DNA from: Spirosoma sp. 48-14
Lineage (GTDB): Bacteria > Bacteroidota > Bacteroidia > Cytophagales > Spirosomataceae
Length of the DNA: 64,000 nt
Reading direction: 5' to 3'
Assembly (NCBI RefSeq): GCF_001898575.1
Contig: NZ_MKUD01000045.1
Location: 73,362-137,361 of the forward strand
The stretch's first letter is position 1, and the number at the start of each line of letters is the position of its first letter. Below are positions 9,206 through 18,649 of this stretch, piece after piece. The translations under genes and the position numbers were made by a program. The notes below the pieces were generated by a model. It did not search any database. It saw only the letters and a program-made list of their open reading frames with translations, and was not told where the DNA came from.

Positions 9206-9294
9206 AAACCAAGAATATTAATTTTATAAGTAAGCCTCCGTTTGACAAATAAGTAAGTCGTTGAAAAGAGCGGTTCTTAACCGCATGGTTTTAC

Positions 9295-11178
9295 CTAAAA
9301 CCGGCCAACCCGCCGTTGTAAGGCGTCCCGCGTTAATGTAATCAGATGACCGATGGGTTTTCCGGCACGGTAGGTAACGACCCGCAGGGTGATGGGGCCA
9401 TCGGGCAGATCAATGGGTTGGGTGTATTTGGTCGAAAACTGGTCGGGCATGGTGTCGTCGATGGTGTAGTAGATGTCGAGGTTGGGGGCTTCGCCAGCGA
9501 GTTCGAGCCGGAGTTTACCGTCTTTCATACTCGTCCGCACAATGGCATCGTAAATAGCCTTTGAGTAGTTGATCTGTGCGGCATCGGCCCGTTCGAAGTG
9601 AGTTTCCATACGCTCCACAAAATTGGCCCAGTTCTTTACCGCTTTTGGCGACCAGAATACTTCCGACAATGCCCAGCCACGCGGGTAAGTCATGTATTCG
9701 GCATAGCGCAGGGTAGGTATCTGCTCGGTCCAGAGGTTACCCTGCCCTCCCAGAATGTATTTTGCATCGACACCATCGGGTACCGGATCGAAACTATAGC
9801 ACTTTTCAGCCCGCAAACTGGCGTAGATCGGCGGATCGACCGCAGGGTCGCCCTGCGTATAATCGAGGTAAGCAAATGTAGTTGGGGTCATTACCACATT
9901 GTGCCCAGCCTGTGCCGCTTCAATCCCTCCTTTGATTCCCCGCCAGCTCATGACCGTTGCCCCCGGAGAGATTCCTCCTTCCAGAATTTCGTCCCAGCCC
10001 AGCAGTTTCTTGCCTTTCGCGGTCAGAATTTTCTCAACGCGGTTCATGAAGTATCCCTGCAAATCTTCAACATGCCGGATGTTCAGTTGTTTCATCAATG
10101 CCTGACAGCCCGGATCATTAGCCCAATAGCCTTTGTAACACTCATCGCCCCCCACGTGAATATAGGGATTGGGAAAGAGAGCCGCCACCTCTGTAAACAC
10201 CTTATCCAGAAACGCATAGACATTTTCATCTGATGGATTCAGCGTGTTTTCTACTTTCATTTTAAACGTACCGTTGCCGTACCATTCCGAGAAGGGCGTA
10301 CCGGGATTTACGCTCACCTGCTGTTTGGTACAACTCAGTTCGGGATAAGCTGCCAGAGCCGCCATACTGTGACCCGGCACATCAATTTCGGGAACGATGG
10401 TTACGTTACGAGCCTGTGCATACGCCACTACCTCCCGAATATCGTCCTGCGAATAAAAGCCGCCAACGGGCGTAGGTTCGCCGGGTTTAGGCTCGGCACG
10501 ATCACCGAAATGCCCTGCCCGCGCTACCCGCCACGCCCCCACCTGGGTCAGCTTAGGCAGTGATTTGATTTCGATTCGCCAGCCATTGTCGTCGGTCAGG
10601 TGCCAGTGAAGCGTATTGAATTTTAGTTTGGCCAGTTGATCGATGTACTGTTTGACTTCCTCTTTCGTAAAAAAGTTACGACTCACATCGAGCATAATGC
10701 CCCGCCAGCCAAACCGTGGATAGTCGGTAATCTTTACTGCCGGCAGCGACCAGGTTTTCGAAACAGCCGTTTTACTCTCAATTTCTTTCGGCAGCAACTG
10801 CGTGAGCGTCTGCATCCCGTAGAATAGCCCTGCCGGACGGTTAGCCGTTATGACCACCCCTTTCGACGATGCATCGAGCATGTAGCCCTCGTCGCCAAGC
10901 TGGGTATTCGGCGTCGCATTCAGGTTTAGTTGAATTTTGCCCGCTTTTCCTTGTTTGGCGGCCAGCGCATAGCCTGTTGGTTTGTTTAAGCGTTGACTAA
11001 GCATGTCAGCAACCACGCGGGCATCGGCCTGATTATACTCGATTGAGGTTGTTTTGGTCAGAGCGAACAGACCGGTTTGAGGCTGAACACTCACGGGCTG
11101 CGGTATTAAATGAATGGGCGTTTGCGCGTAGGCTGCGGTCAGGCAAAACGCGAAAAGTAGAATCCGACAGAAATTCAT
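9295..11178 (-). CDS. Beta-N-acetylhexosaminidase, GH20
   Basis: A 627-residue exported glycosidase releasing terminal GlcNAc/GalNAc. Order: signal peptide (1-18), GH20b domain (to about 150), then the catalytic barrel starting at YPRFGWRGIMLDVSRNFF. Visible active-site elements are HWHLTDDNGWR, HVGGDECY with the catalytic Asp345-Glu346 pair, GWDEILEGG and MSWRG. A short C-terminal beta domain (TIDDTMPDQFSTKYTQPI) is common in Bacteroidota GH20 enzymes. Likely periplasmic or surface chitin-oligosaccharide or glycan degradation. Monocistronic by spacing. Confidence 0.95.
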   Translation of the reverse strand: MNFCRILLFAFCLTAAYAQTPIHLIPQPVSVQPQTGLFALTKTTSIEYNQADARVVADMLSQRLNKPTGYALAAKQGKAGKIQLNLNATPNTQLGDEGYMLDASSKGVVITANRPAGLFYGMQTLTQLLPKEIESKTAVSKTWSLPAVKITDYPRFGWRGIMLDVSRNFFTKEEVKQYIDQLAKLKFNTLHWHLTDDNGWRIEIKSLPKLTQVGAWRVARAGHFGDRAEPKPGEPTPVGGFYSQDDIREVVAYAQARNVTIVPEIDVPGHSMAALAAYPELSCTKQQVSVNPGTPFSEWYGNGTFKMKVENTLNPSDENVYAFLDKVFTEVAALFPNPYIHVGGDECYKGYWANDPGCQALMKQLNIRHVEDLQGYFMNRVEKILTAKGKKLLGWDEILEGGISPGATVMSWRGIKGGIEAAQAGHNVVMTPTTFAYLDYTQGDPAVDPPIYASLRAEKCYSFDPVPDGVDAKYILGGQGNLWTEQIPTLRYAEYMTYPRGWALSEVFWSPKAVKNWANFVERMETHFERADAAQINYSKAIYDAIVRTSMKDGKLRLELAGEAPNLDIYYTIDDTMPDQFSTKYTQPIDLPDGPITLRVVTYRAGKPIGHLITLTRDALQRRVGRF

Positions 11179-11333
11179 GCAAAAACTGATTATTGATTTC
11201 AGGAGAAAGCCAGTTAGTCGAAGTTTTTAATCATGGTTACTTAAACTACTATTTTTTCTGTAGCATTGGCACAATTTTAAAATTCCTGTGTTTTAGAAAA
11301 AGCGCAAGTAGTGCTTCGCTTTTGTTTTAATCA

Positions 11334-12719
11334 ATGACCCACTCACTGAAAGACCTTACTCCCCGGCAGATTGTTGCCGAGCTAGATCAATACATTATTG
11401 GCCAGCACGATGCCAAACGCAACGTAGCTATAGCCCTGCGGAACCGCTGGCGCCGGATGAACAGCAGCGCCGATATGCAACGCGAAATTACGCCCAACAA
11501 CATCCTGATGATTGGGGCTACGGGCGTCGGCAAAACGGAAATTGCCCGTCGGCTGGCTAAAATCGCCGATGCGCCTTTTATCAAAGTGGAAGCCTCCAAA
11601 TTTACGGAGGTAGGGTATGTAGGCCGCGACGTAGAAAGTATGGTGCGCGACCTGGTCGAGCAATCCGTCAATATGGTGCGGGCAGCCAAGAAAGAAGCCG
11701 TTCAGGTGAAAGCTCAGCAACAGGTTGAAGAAACTATTCTGGACATTCTGATTCCCCCCGTAAAACCAGCCAACGGTCAGCTTGGGTTCGAAAATGGCCC
11801 TAAAGACGCCGACGCAGAACTCAACGAACGCACCCGCGAACGGTTCCGCGAAAAAATCCGCTCGGGCGAAATGGACGACCGGAAAATCGACATCGACGTT
11901 CAGCAAAGCCAGACACCCAATATTGGTGTGATGGGCGGCACTGTCGATGATCTGTCGATGATGAACATCCAGGAGATGATTGGCAATATGATGCCCAAAC
12001 GCGGTAAAAAACGCAAAGTGAGCATTGCCGAAGCCCGCAAAATCCTGCTGGAAGAGGAAGCCGCCAAACTGATCGATATGGACGAGGTGAAAGAAGAAGC
12101 CATCCGCAAAGCGGAAGACGCCGGTATCATTTTCATCGACGAAATCGACAAAGTGGCCTCGGCTCGTTCCGGCAACGGCGGTGGCGGTCCCGATGTCAGC
12201 CGCGAAGGCGTGCAGCGCGATCTGTTACCGATTGTGGAAGGCAGTGCGGTGAATACAAAGTATGGCGTTATTCATACCGACCATATTCTGTTCATTGCTG
12301 CCGGTGCTTTCCACGTAGCCAAACCGAGCGACCTGATTCCTGAGTTGCAAGGCCGCTTCCCGATTCGTGTTGAGTTGCAAAGTCTCTCGGAAGATGATTT
12401 CTACCAGATCCTGAAAGAGCCTAAAAATGCCCTTACCAAGCAGTATGAGGCCATGCTGGCAGCTGAAGAGGTTGAACTTGGTTTCCAGGACGACGCCCTT
12501 CGTGAACTGGCCCGCATCGCTTTCGAGGTAAACAGCGAAGTGGAAAATATTGGTGCCCGACGACTGCAAACGGTTCTGAGCCACCTCATGAACGACTTCA
12601 TGTTCGACATTCCTGACGTGATCGGTGCCAATGCCAAAGTGGTGGTTACCAAAGAACTGGTCAGTGAAAAACTGAATGGTCTGGTTAAAAACCGGGATTT
12701 AAGCCAGTTTATTCTGTAA
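11334..12719 (+). CDS. hslU: HslU, ATPase subunit of the HslUV protease
   Basis: A 461-residue AAA+ unfoldase that feeds proteins to the HslV peptidase. Walker A GATGVGKT is at about 61-68 and Walker B IIFIDEIDK near 264-272; the insertion (I) domain lies between, and the C-terminal sensor region GARRLQTVLSHLMNDFMFDIP is intact. The N-terminal ELDQYIIGQHDAKRNVAIALRNRWRR is diagnostic of HslU as against ClpX. Length is normal. HslV is not adjacent in this window. A weak hairpin (arms at 11298-11304 and 11317-11323) lies just before the start codon. Confidence 0.97.
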   Translation: MTHSLKDLTPRQIVAELDQYIIGQHDAKRNVAIALRNRWRRMNSSADMQREITPNNILMIGATGVGKTEIARRLAKIADAPFIKVEASKFTEVGYVGRDVESMVRDLVEQSVNMVRAAKKEAVQVKAQQQVEETILDILIPPVKPANGQLGFENGPKDADAELNERTRERFREKIRSGEMDDRKIDIDVQQSQTPNIGVMGGTVDDLSMMNIQEMIGNMMPKRGKKRKVSIAEARKILLEEEAAKLIDMDEVKEEAIRKAEDAGIIFIDEIDKVASARSGNGGGGPDVSREGVQRDLLPIVEGSAVNTKYGVIHTDHILFIAAGAFHVAKPSDLIPELQGRFPIRVELQSLSEDDFYQILKEPKNALTKQYEAMLAAEEVELGFQDDALRELARIAFEVNSEVENIGARRLQTVLSHLMNDFMFDIPDVIGANAKVVVTKELVSEKLNGLVKNRDLSQFIL

Positions 12720-12776
12720 AACGCTCCCGAATCGACTTACACGTTTCATCTATTGAACGAGTAAAGTATTTTTTGC

Positions 12777-12845
12777 CATTTCGACGCAGGAGAAATCTCA
12801 AGCTTATTTAACAGAAAAGCTTGAGATTTCTCCTGCGTCGAAATG
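12777..12845. repeat. 29-bp perfect inverted repeat between convergent genes
   Basis: The arms 12777-12805 and 12817-12845 are exact reverse complements over 29 bp with an 11-nt loop. The arm begins CATTTCGACGCAGGAGAAAT. It lies 57 bp after hslU and 48 bp after the efflux pump gene, which converge here. There is no T tract, so this is not a classical intrinsic terminator. The arm resembles a dispersed palindromic element that I recall from other Bacteroidota intergenic regions (from memory, not checked). Confidence 0.85.
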
Positions 12846-12893
12846 ACCACTTAACTAATCCTAGAAGACCTAAAACAACTTCCCTACAAAGGA

Positions 12894-15800
12894 TCAATCC
12901 AGATCGCTCAGCCGATGTACGTGATGTCGGTTAAACAGCCGGTAAATAATCGGGAAAATGAGCAACGTCAACAGCGTGGCGGTAATCAATCCACCAACCA
13001 CTACAATCGCCAGCGGCTTTTGCGTTTCGGAACCAATTCCGGTCGAAACGGCGGCTGGTAAAAGGCCGATAGCCGCCATCAACGCGGTCATGATAACGGG
13101 CCGAATCCGGGAGCGAACCCCTTCCCGAATGGCTGTATCCAGCGGCATACGCTCTTTCCGGTTCTGGTTAAAGACCGAAATCAGAATCACCCCGTTCTGT
13201 ACGCAGATACCGAATAGGGCAATGAAGCCTACCCCCGCCGAAATACCGAAGTTCATGCCCGTCAGATGAAGGGCCAGTATGCCCCCAATCAAGGCAAAGG
13301 GTACGTTTAATAGCACGAGTCCGGCGTCTTTGGCATTGCCGAAGGTGATGAACAGGATCACGAAAATGGCGGCTATACTAATCGGCACCACCTGCCCCAG
13401 CCGCTCCGTTGCCCGTACCTGATTTTCAAACTCACCCACCCATTCTACTGAATAGCCTTTGGTAGTTTGAAGCTTTTCGCGCACACGCTGCTGGGCTTCG
13501 GCAATGGTCCCCCCCAAATCGCGACCACGAACCGAAAACTTTACACCAATAAATCGTTTGTTCAGGTCGCGGTAAATAAACGCGGGGCCGGTAATCTGCC
13601 GAATGCTGGCAATTTCCTTGAGCGGGATTTTACTCCCACTCATCGTTGGCACCATGAGCCGCATAATATCCTCCTCACTTTTTCGGTATTCGGGCAGAAA
13701 CCGAACCCGAATGTCGAACTTACGCTCCCCTTCATATAATACAGATGCCGTTTTCCCTCCAATGGCCATCTCGATCACCGCCTGGGCATCGGCCGTCGAT
13801 ACGCCATAAAGGGCCATTTTATGATCGTGAAACAACACGCTGAGTTCAGGCTGTCCTACGTTACGGATAATGCCTAAATCTCTCACCCCGTCGACATCCC
13901 GAATGGCCTCCAGCGCCTGGTTGGCGTATTTCTCCAGTTCGTAAATATCGGGGCCAAAAATTTTGATTCCGTTGCTTGCCTTGTAACCCGCTACGGCCTC
14001 AGCCACGTTGTCGATGATCGGCTGCGAATAATTATAGAGTACTCCCGCGTAATTTTTTAGTTTGGCATCCATTTCATCCGTCAATTGCTCCGTTGTGATC
14101 CGGCGGCTCCACTCCTCTTTTGGCTTCAGATCGACCTGGAACTGGCAGAAATAAAATCCGTTCGGATCGGTCCCGTCGTTTGAGCGCCCGACCTGCGAGA
14201 GCACTTGTTTTACTTCTGGAAACGTACTCAGATCAGCCCGGATGGTCTTGGCCATATCGACACTTTCGGGTAGCGACATACTCATGGGCAATTCAGCCGT
14301 TACCCACAGAGCTCCTTCATTTAGCTGCGGCAGAAATTCAGTTCCCAGCATCGTCGACGAGAAGAACGTAGCGATCATGAAGCAAATAGCGGCAAACAGA
14401 CTCATCCGGCGATTGCGGTAGCACCAGCCAAAACCCGCCATCACGATGCGGTTAAAGAAGTTTACAATGGGGTTATTCTTCTCCCGCACATTTTTCCGTA
14501 AGAGTATCGAACACAGCACCGGCACCAGCGTCAGGGTAAAGAGTAGCGCACCCAGCAAAGCGAAACCCAGCGTCCAGGCCAGGGGCGAAAACATTTTACC
14601 CTCTACTTTCTCGAACGAAAAAATGGGAAGTAAGGCGGTGATAATGATCAGCTTGGAAAAGAAAACCGCTTTCCCCAAATCACCCCCCGTTTTTCTAATC
14701 AACCCTAGCTTGGCCATGCGATTGTATCGCTGCATACCGACTCGATGCGCCATGTGATCCAGCGACACAAATATTCCCTCCACCATCACGACTGCGCCGT
14801 CAATGATAATTCCGAAATCGATAGCGCCCATCGACAGCAGGTTGGCCGACATCCCTCGCAATCGTAAGCAGATGAAAGCAAATAGCAGAGCCAGCGGAAT
14901 GATGATCGACACAATGACAGTGGTGCGCCAGTCGGCCATGAACAGAAAGACAATCACTGTAACCAATACGATGCCTTCGATCAGGTTGTGCAACACGGTT
15001 TCCGTACAAAAACTGATCAGGTTATCGCGATCATAGAAGGTTACCATTTTCACATCGGATGGGAGAACCCGCGTGTTCAATTCCTCGATTTTATCCTTCA
15101 CCCGCGCCAGTACCTCACTAGGGTTCTCGCTCTTGCGCATTACAATGATCCCTTCTACTACGTCATCGTTTTTATCCAGGCCCACCTGCCCTACTCGCGG
15201 CAGATTGGACTCGACCACATCGGCAACATGCTTAACCAATACGGGGTTACCGCCTGCTTCTTCGATCAGAATGTTCTCTATATCCTGAATAGATGTCAGT
15301 AAACCGATGCCCCGCACCACATACGCCTGTGAATTGCGTTCGATCACATCGCCCCCTACGTTGATGTTACTGCGCGTAACAGCCTGATAGACTTCGAGCG
15401 GAGTTATGTCGTATTTAGTCAGTTGCGTTGGATTAACCCGCAGCTCATAGATCTTATCGCGCCCTCCGAAGGCAACAATATCGGCCACACCCGGCACACT
15501 CCGAAGCTGACGGTCGATCACCCAGTTTTGCAGGGTAAGCAACTCGCGACTATCCCGATTTTTACTTTCCAGGGTATAGCGATAAATCTCTCCAGTTGGG
15601 CCGTAGGGAGGCTGAATTTCCGGCTCAACTCCCTCGGGAAGGGCCACATTTCGAAGTAGGTTATTGACCTGCTGTCGCGCAAAAAAATCCTCGACGCCAT
15701 CGTCGAAAATGATCTTCATCACCGACAGGCCGAACATGGTTGTGGAGCGGACATTACTTTTTCGCTGAACGGAGTTCATGGCTACCTCAATGGGTACGGT

Positions 15801-16004
15801 CACAAAGCGCTCTACTTCCTCGGCCGATCGGCCTTTCCATTCCGTTACGACAATGATCTGGGTATTAGTTACGTCGGGAAAGGCTTCCAGCGGAGTGTGC
15901 AGGTAGCTAAAAATACCGGCAATCACCAGTACCGCCGTCATGAAGAAAACGAAGAAGCGGTTCTTCAGCGAAAAGCCGACCAGATTACGAATGAATTTGT
16001 TCAT
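12894..16004 (-). CDS. CusA/CzcA-family heavy-metal efflux RND pump
   Basis: A 1036-residue inner-membrane proton/metal antiporter of the HME-RND family. The start at 16004 (MNKFIRNLVGFSLKNR) is the family's standard N-terminus; the frame stays open upstream to 16052 through a non-coding repeat. TM1 is followed by the HTPLEAFPDVTNTQIIV motif, and the TM4 proton-relay motif DFGIIIDGAVVMVE has both acidic residues. The duplicated 12-TM, two-porter-loop plan is complete to LFNRHHVHRL. It is last in a minus-strand operon after TolC and adaptor genes. Metal (Cu/Ag versus Co/Zn/Cd) cannot be fixed from sequence. Confidence 0.95.
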   Translation of the reverse strand: MNKFIRNLVGFSLKNRFFVFFMTAVLVIAGIFSYLHTPLEAFPDVTNTQIIVVTEWKGRSAEEVERFVTVPIEVAMNSVQRKSNVRSTTMFGLSVMKIIFDDGVEDFFARQQVNNLLRNVALPEGVEPEIQPPYGPTGEIYRYTLESKNRDSRELLTLQNWVIDRQLRSVPGVADIVAFGGRDKIYELRVNPTQLTKYDITPLEVYQAVTRSNINVGGDVIERNSQAYVVRGIGLLTSIQDIENILIEEAGGNPVLVKHVADVVESNLPRVGQVGLDKNDDVVEGIIVMRKSENPSEVLARVKDKIEELNTRVLPSDVKMVTFYDRDNLISFCTETVLHNLIEGIVLVTVIVFLFMADWRTTVIVSIIIPLALLFAFICLRLRGMSANLLSMGAIDFGIIIDGAVVMVEGIFVSLDHMAHRVGMQRYNRMAKLGLIRKTGGDLGKAVFFSKLIIITALLPIFSFEKVEGKMFSPLAWTLGFALLGALLFTLTLVPVLCSILLRKNVREKNNPIVNFFNRIVMAGFGWCYRNRRMSLFAAICFMIATFFSSTMLGTEFLPQLNEGALWVTAELPMSMSLPESVDMAKTIRADLSTFPEVKQVLSQVGRSNDGTDPNGFYFCQFQVDLKPKEEWSRRITTEQLTDEMDAKLKNYAGVLYNYSQPIIDNVAEAVAGYKASNGIKIFGPDIYELEKYANQALEAIRDVDGVRDLGIIRNVGQPELSVLFHDHKMALYGVSTADAQAVIEMAIGGKTASVLYEGERKFDIRVRFLPEYRKSEEDIMRLMVPTMSGSKIPLKEIASIRQITGPAFIYRDLNKRFIGVKFSVRGRDLGGTIAEAQQRVREKLQTTKGYSVEWVGEFENQVRATERLGQVVPISIAAIFVILFITFGNAKDAGLVLLNVPFALIGGILALHLTGMNFGISAGVGFIALFGICVQNGVILISVFNQNRKERMPLDTAIREGVRSRIRPVIMTALMAAIGLLPAAVSTGIGSETQKPLAIVVVGGLITATLLTLLIFPIIYRLFNRHHVHRLSDLD

Positions 16005-16045
16005 GAGCGTAGCGCGTTGGGCATGGGGCAACGAGCAGAGGATAT

Positions 16046-16092
16046 GGGGCATAGGACGTTTTTGTCACCCTATTTCCCAAACCCTATGCCCC
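16046..16092. repeat. Inverted repeat between adaptor and pump genes
   Basis: GGGGCATAGG (16046-16055) pairs with CCTATGCCCC (16083-16092). Variants of the same word (ATGGGGCA, CCCTATTTCCC, CCGCCCCCTTG) fill the rest of the 105-bp gap, so this is another word-repeat foldback. It sits inside an operon and has no T tract, so it could tune adaptor:pump expression rather than end transcription. Confidence 0.5.
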
Positions 16093-16108
16093 GCCCCCTT
16101 GCCTTCTG

Positions 16109-17188
16109 CTAATTATTGAGTGCGTTGTATACGAGCAGTTGATTTTTAGAAATGACTTTTTCGCCCGGCTTAATCCCCTGGCTGATATAGGCCCTGTCGC
16201 CCAGCGATTTGAGGACTGTCACTTCCCGAACTTCGATGTCCGACCGGCTATGAAAAACCAATACATACTGTTTGGAACGATCAAAAATGACCGCGCTTGA
16301 TGGCACAGTAGCCGCTTCGCCACCGGCTTCATATCGCAGCGTGACCGTCGCGTGCATTTCCGGGCGGAGTTTCATCCCCTGATTCGCCAGCCGAATCCGA
16401 ACGGTCATGGCTTTGGTATTTGGGTCCAGTACGGTATAGATTTTATCGACCTGCCCGTCGAAATGTTCATCTGGGTAGCTCAGCGTCTGCACACTTGCGT
16501 TCATGCCCGTTCGTACCTGACGAATGTCGCTTTCGTTTACATTGGCCAGTACCCAGATCTGGTTGATCTGGCCGATGGTGAACAGGTTATCGGCATTATC
16601 GGAACGCAGTTGCATATCGCGGTTAACGTTCTTTTCGATGACGTAGCCATCGATGGGTGCTTTTACAGTATACATGGAAGCCTTTCCGATACCGTAAATA
16701 CGGGATACTTCTTTCACTCGGTTCGATTCGGCCTGCGCCTTCTCCAACTCTTTTTGCGCGGCTACTACCTCCCGCTGCGAGGTCAGTTTGGTTTCGAACA
16801 GGTCTTCGGCCACCCGTAAATTTTTCTCGGCCAGCAACAGATCCGACTGTGCCTGAATACTTTGCCGTTCCAGATCCGCCACTTCCCCCGAACGAATCGA
16901 GGCCAGTACCTGGCCTTTTCGGACGTAGTCGCCTAATTCGACCCGAACATCTTCCACATTCCCACCAACCAGCGGGAATACTTTGATAACCCGGTTCTCA
17001 TCGGCTACTACTTTGCCAACCAGCGTTAACTCACTTCGTACGGGCTGCCTGGAAGCGCTGTCAATCTGGATACGCTGCATCATCGTATCCGACAACATAA
17101 AGGCTTTAGCGACATCGGGGGCTGGTTTTGGATCGCACGAGGTGAGCATAAACAGGTAGCCGATTGCCCAAAAAAGGGAAGGTTTCAT
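16109..17188 (-). CDS. RND efflux periplasmic adaptor subunit (CusB/CzcB-like)
   Basis: A 359-residue membrane-fusion lipoprotein joining the RND pump to its TolC partner. I start at ATG 17188 (MKPSLFWAIGYLFMLTSC), which gives a lipobox cysteine at 18; longer frames upstream overlap the TolC gene. The order is typical: beta-barrel and biotinyl-lipoyl half (VFPLVGGNVEDVRVELGDYVRKGQVL), alpha-hairpin with ERQSIQAQSDLLLAEKNLR, second lipoyl half (YTVKAPIDGYV), barrel (VNESDIRQVRTGMNASV) and a membrane-proximal domain ending near GEKVISKNQLLVYNALNN. It is the middle gene of the efflux operon. Confidence 0.93.
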   Translation of the reverse strand: MKPSLFWAIGYLFMLTSCDPKPAPDVAKAFMLSDTMMQRIQIDSASRQPVRSELTLVGKVVADENRVIKVFPLVGGNVEDVRVELGDYVRKGQVLASIRSGEVADLERQSIQAQSDLLLAEKNLRVAEDLFETKLTSQREVVAAQKELEKAQAESNRVKEVSRIYGIGKASMYTVKAPIDGYVIEKNVNRDMQLRSDNADNLFTIGQINQIWVLANVNESDIRQVRTGMNASVQTLSYPDEHFDGQVDKIYTVLDPNTKAMTVRIRLANQGMKLRPEMHATVTLRYEAGGEAATVPSSAVIFDRSKQYVLVFHSRSDIEVREVTVLKSLGDRAYISQGIKPGEKVISKNQLLVYNALNN

Positions 17189-17264
17189 TCGTGTTTTGCT
17201 AAGCTGACCAGCGCAGTCAGCGGTTAATGGAAGCATGGTTTCAGGATGTTTCGTCAATGGAGTT

Positions 17265-18533
17265 CTAGTTGAATAAATCTTCGCCAAGGAGATAATTGAG
17301 TTCTTCATAAGCACTCACCCGGTCGGCTTTCAGGCGATTGAGCTGGCTAACGCTATCGTTATACGCTTCGATCAGATCGACAAATTCGAGCAGGGTAATA
17401 TTACCCTTTTGAAAGCTGGTGATCACTCCCCGATTCAACTCGTCGAACTGGGTAGTGAACTGCTCTTCCACCGTTTGAACCCGACGCTCTACTTCCCGTA
17501 TTTTTTCCAGGGAGGTCGCTACCTCGTTCATCACCTGATTGGCTTTTTGCTGCTGAAGCTGTTGCTGATACTGAATCTGACTTTGAGCGGCCCGGATAGC
17601 GCCCTGGTTCCGGTTAAAGACGGGTAGATCGGCCGATACCGAGAGCCCAACATAATGCTGAATGTAACTTCCGGCCTGGTCGTAAGTGCCGCCTACCCGC
17701 ACGTCGGGCGTAGCCAGAGCACGCTGGAGAGTATGATTAAGTTTCGCCTGCTGAACGAGCGATTCCATTGCTTTCAAATCGGGTCGATTCCGTAAAGCCA
17801 GTTGCTGAAGCGTATCATCGGGCTGAGCAGGCACGCGATAACGACTTAAAAGCTGATCGACAAATACAGGCTTAATCGGCTGATCGACAGACAAAAGCGT
17901 GCGTAGTGCCCGCTGGTCATCGGCCAGCTGGAATCGGATAGCTGTGCGGTCGTTGGCTAGCTGAAATAGTAACGCTTTCAACCGAAGCAGTTCTCGGAGT
18001 GAAACATTGTTCCGGTTGTATTGAACCTCATAAGCGGCTACTGTGGTTTGAAGCGTTGCCAGTTGCTGATCAAAACGAGCCAGGGTTTGCTGCTGAAAAT
18101 AAATGGAATAAAACCGACTTCGCAGGTCGAAGCGGAGGCCGCGAAGCAAATCCAGCAATTCAAGCTGCGTCAGCCGGGCCGATTCGGAAGCCAGCGCAAT
18201 GCGTTTATTCCGTTTCCCTGCCGTATACAGCAGTTGTTGAATAGCAACGGTCTTCTGCCCCTGCCGGCCAACGTCCAGAACCCGCCGGGTTTCATTGTTA
18301 TAACTACTAACTTCAAGCGTCAGATTGGGATTATCATATAAACTAGCCTGTAAAATCTGAGCCTGACTGGCGTCAATCCGAAAGCGCTCTGCCAGCAATA
18401 GCAGATTGTTTTTAACAAACAGGCTGTCTGCCTGCCGGAGCGTTAGCCGAAGCGAATCCTGTTCTGAAACAGATTGTGCCTGAATGAACGGAAGGGGAAT
18501 AGTGAACAAAAACAAAAAAACGAGCAGCCGCAT
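17265..18533 (-). CDS. TolC-family outer-membrane efflux protein (CusC/CzcC-like)
   Basis: A 423-residue outer-membrane channel. A signal peptide starts at ATG 18533 (MRLLVFLFLFTIPLPFIQAQS). Two TolC-type repeats are seen, each with a long helical hairpin rich in Q, L, A and R; examples are YDNPNLTLEVSSYNNET and TPDVRVGGTYDQAGSY, where the periplasmic strands begin. It is first in the efflux operon, 77 bp before the adaptor gene, and five tandem 11-bp boxes lie 49 bp upstream of its start. Confidence 0.92.
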   Translation of the reverse strand: MRLLVFLFLFTIPLPFIQAQSVSEQDSLRLTLRQADSLFVKNNLLLLAERFRIDASQAQILQASLYDNPNLTLEVSSYNNETRRVLDVGRQGQKTVAIQQLLYTAGKRNKRIALASESARLTQLELLDLLRGLRFDLRSRFYSIYFQQQTLARFDQQLATLQTTVAAYEVQYNRNNVSLRELLRLKALLFQLANDRTAIRFQLADDQRALRTLLSVDQPIKPVFVDQLLSRYRVPAQPDDTLQQLALRNRPDLKAMESLVQQAKLNHTLQRALATPDVRVGGTYDQAGSYIQHYVGLSVSADLPVFNRNQGAIRAAQSQIQYQQQLQQQKANQVMNEVATSLEKIREVERRVQTVEEQFTTQFDELNRGVITSFQKGNITLLEFVDLIEAYNDSVSQLNRLKADRVSAYEELNYLLGEDLFN

Positions 18534-18581
18534 AGGAAACATAAGGTACGGCCACAAAGGTCTGCTCACCAGGTTACAGCG

Positions 18582-18636
18582 GTCTTAATACAGGCTTAGA
18601 ATACCTATAGAAAACAATTAGAATACGCTTAGAAAC
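18582..18636 (-). promoter_or_regulatory. Five tandem 11-bp boxes, likely response-regulator operator
   Basis: Read on the minus strand from 18636 to 18582 there are five contiguous 11-bp units with consensus TATTCTAAGNG. Units 2 and 4 share TATTCTAA exactly, and all five keep TA-rich core positions in the same phase. Tandem direct repeats at 11-bp spacing are the classical binding pattern of OmpR/PhoB regulators such as PhoB. The array lies between the response regulator gene (ends 18650) and the TolC gene (starts 18533), so the regulator probably controls the efflux operon from here. Confidence 0.65.
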
Positions 18637-18649
18637 CCGGCTTACGTCG

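Noticed and set aside
9598..10233. A 211-codon plus-strand frame inside the GH20 gene
   Set aside because: Antisense to a gene with clear catalytic motifs; no homologous features or signals of its own.
11334..12719. Missing HslV as a sign of a broken protease system
   Set aside because: HslV is often encoded apart from HslU in Bacteroidota; absence from this window says nothing about the genome.
12777..12845. Rho-independent terminator of hslU
   Set aside because: The stem is very long and no T tract follows on either strand. I keep it as a repeat, though some termination activity is possible.
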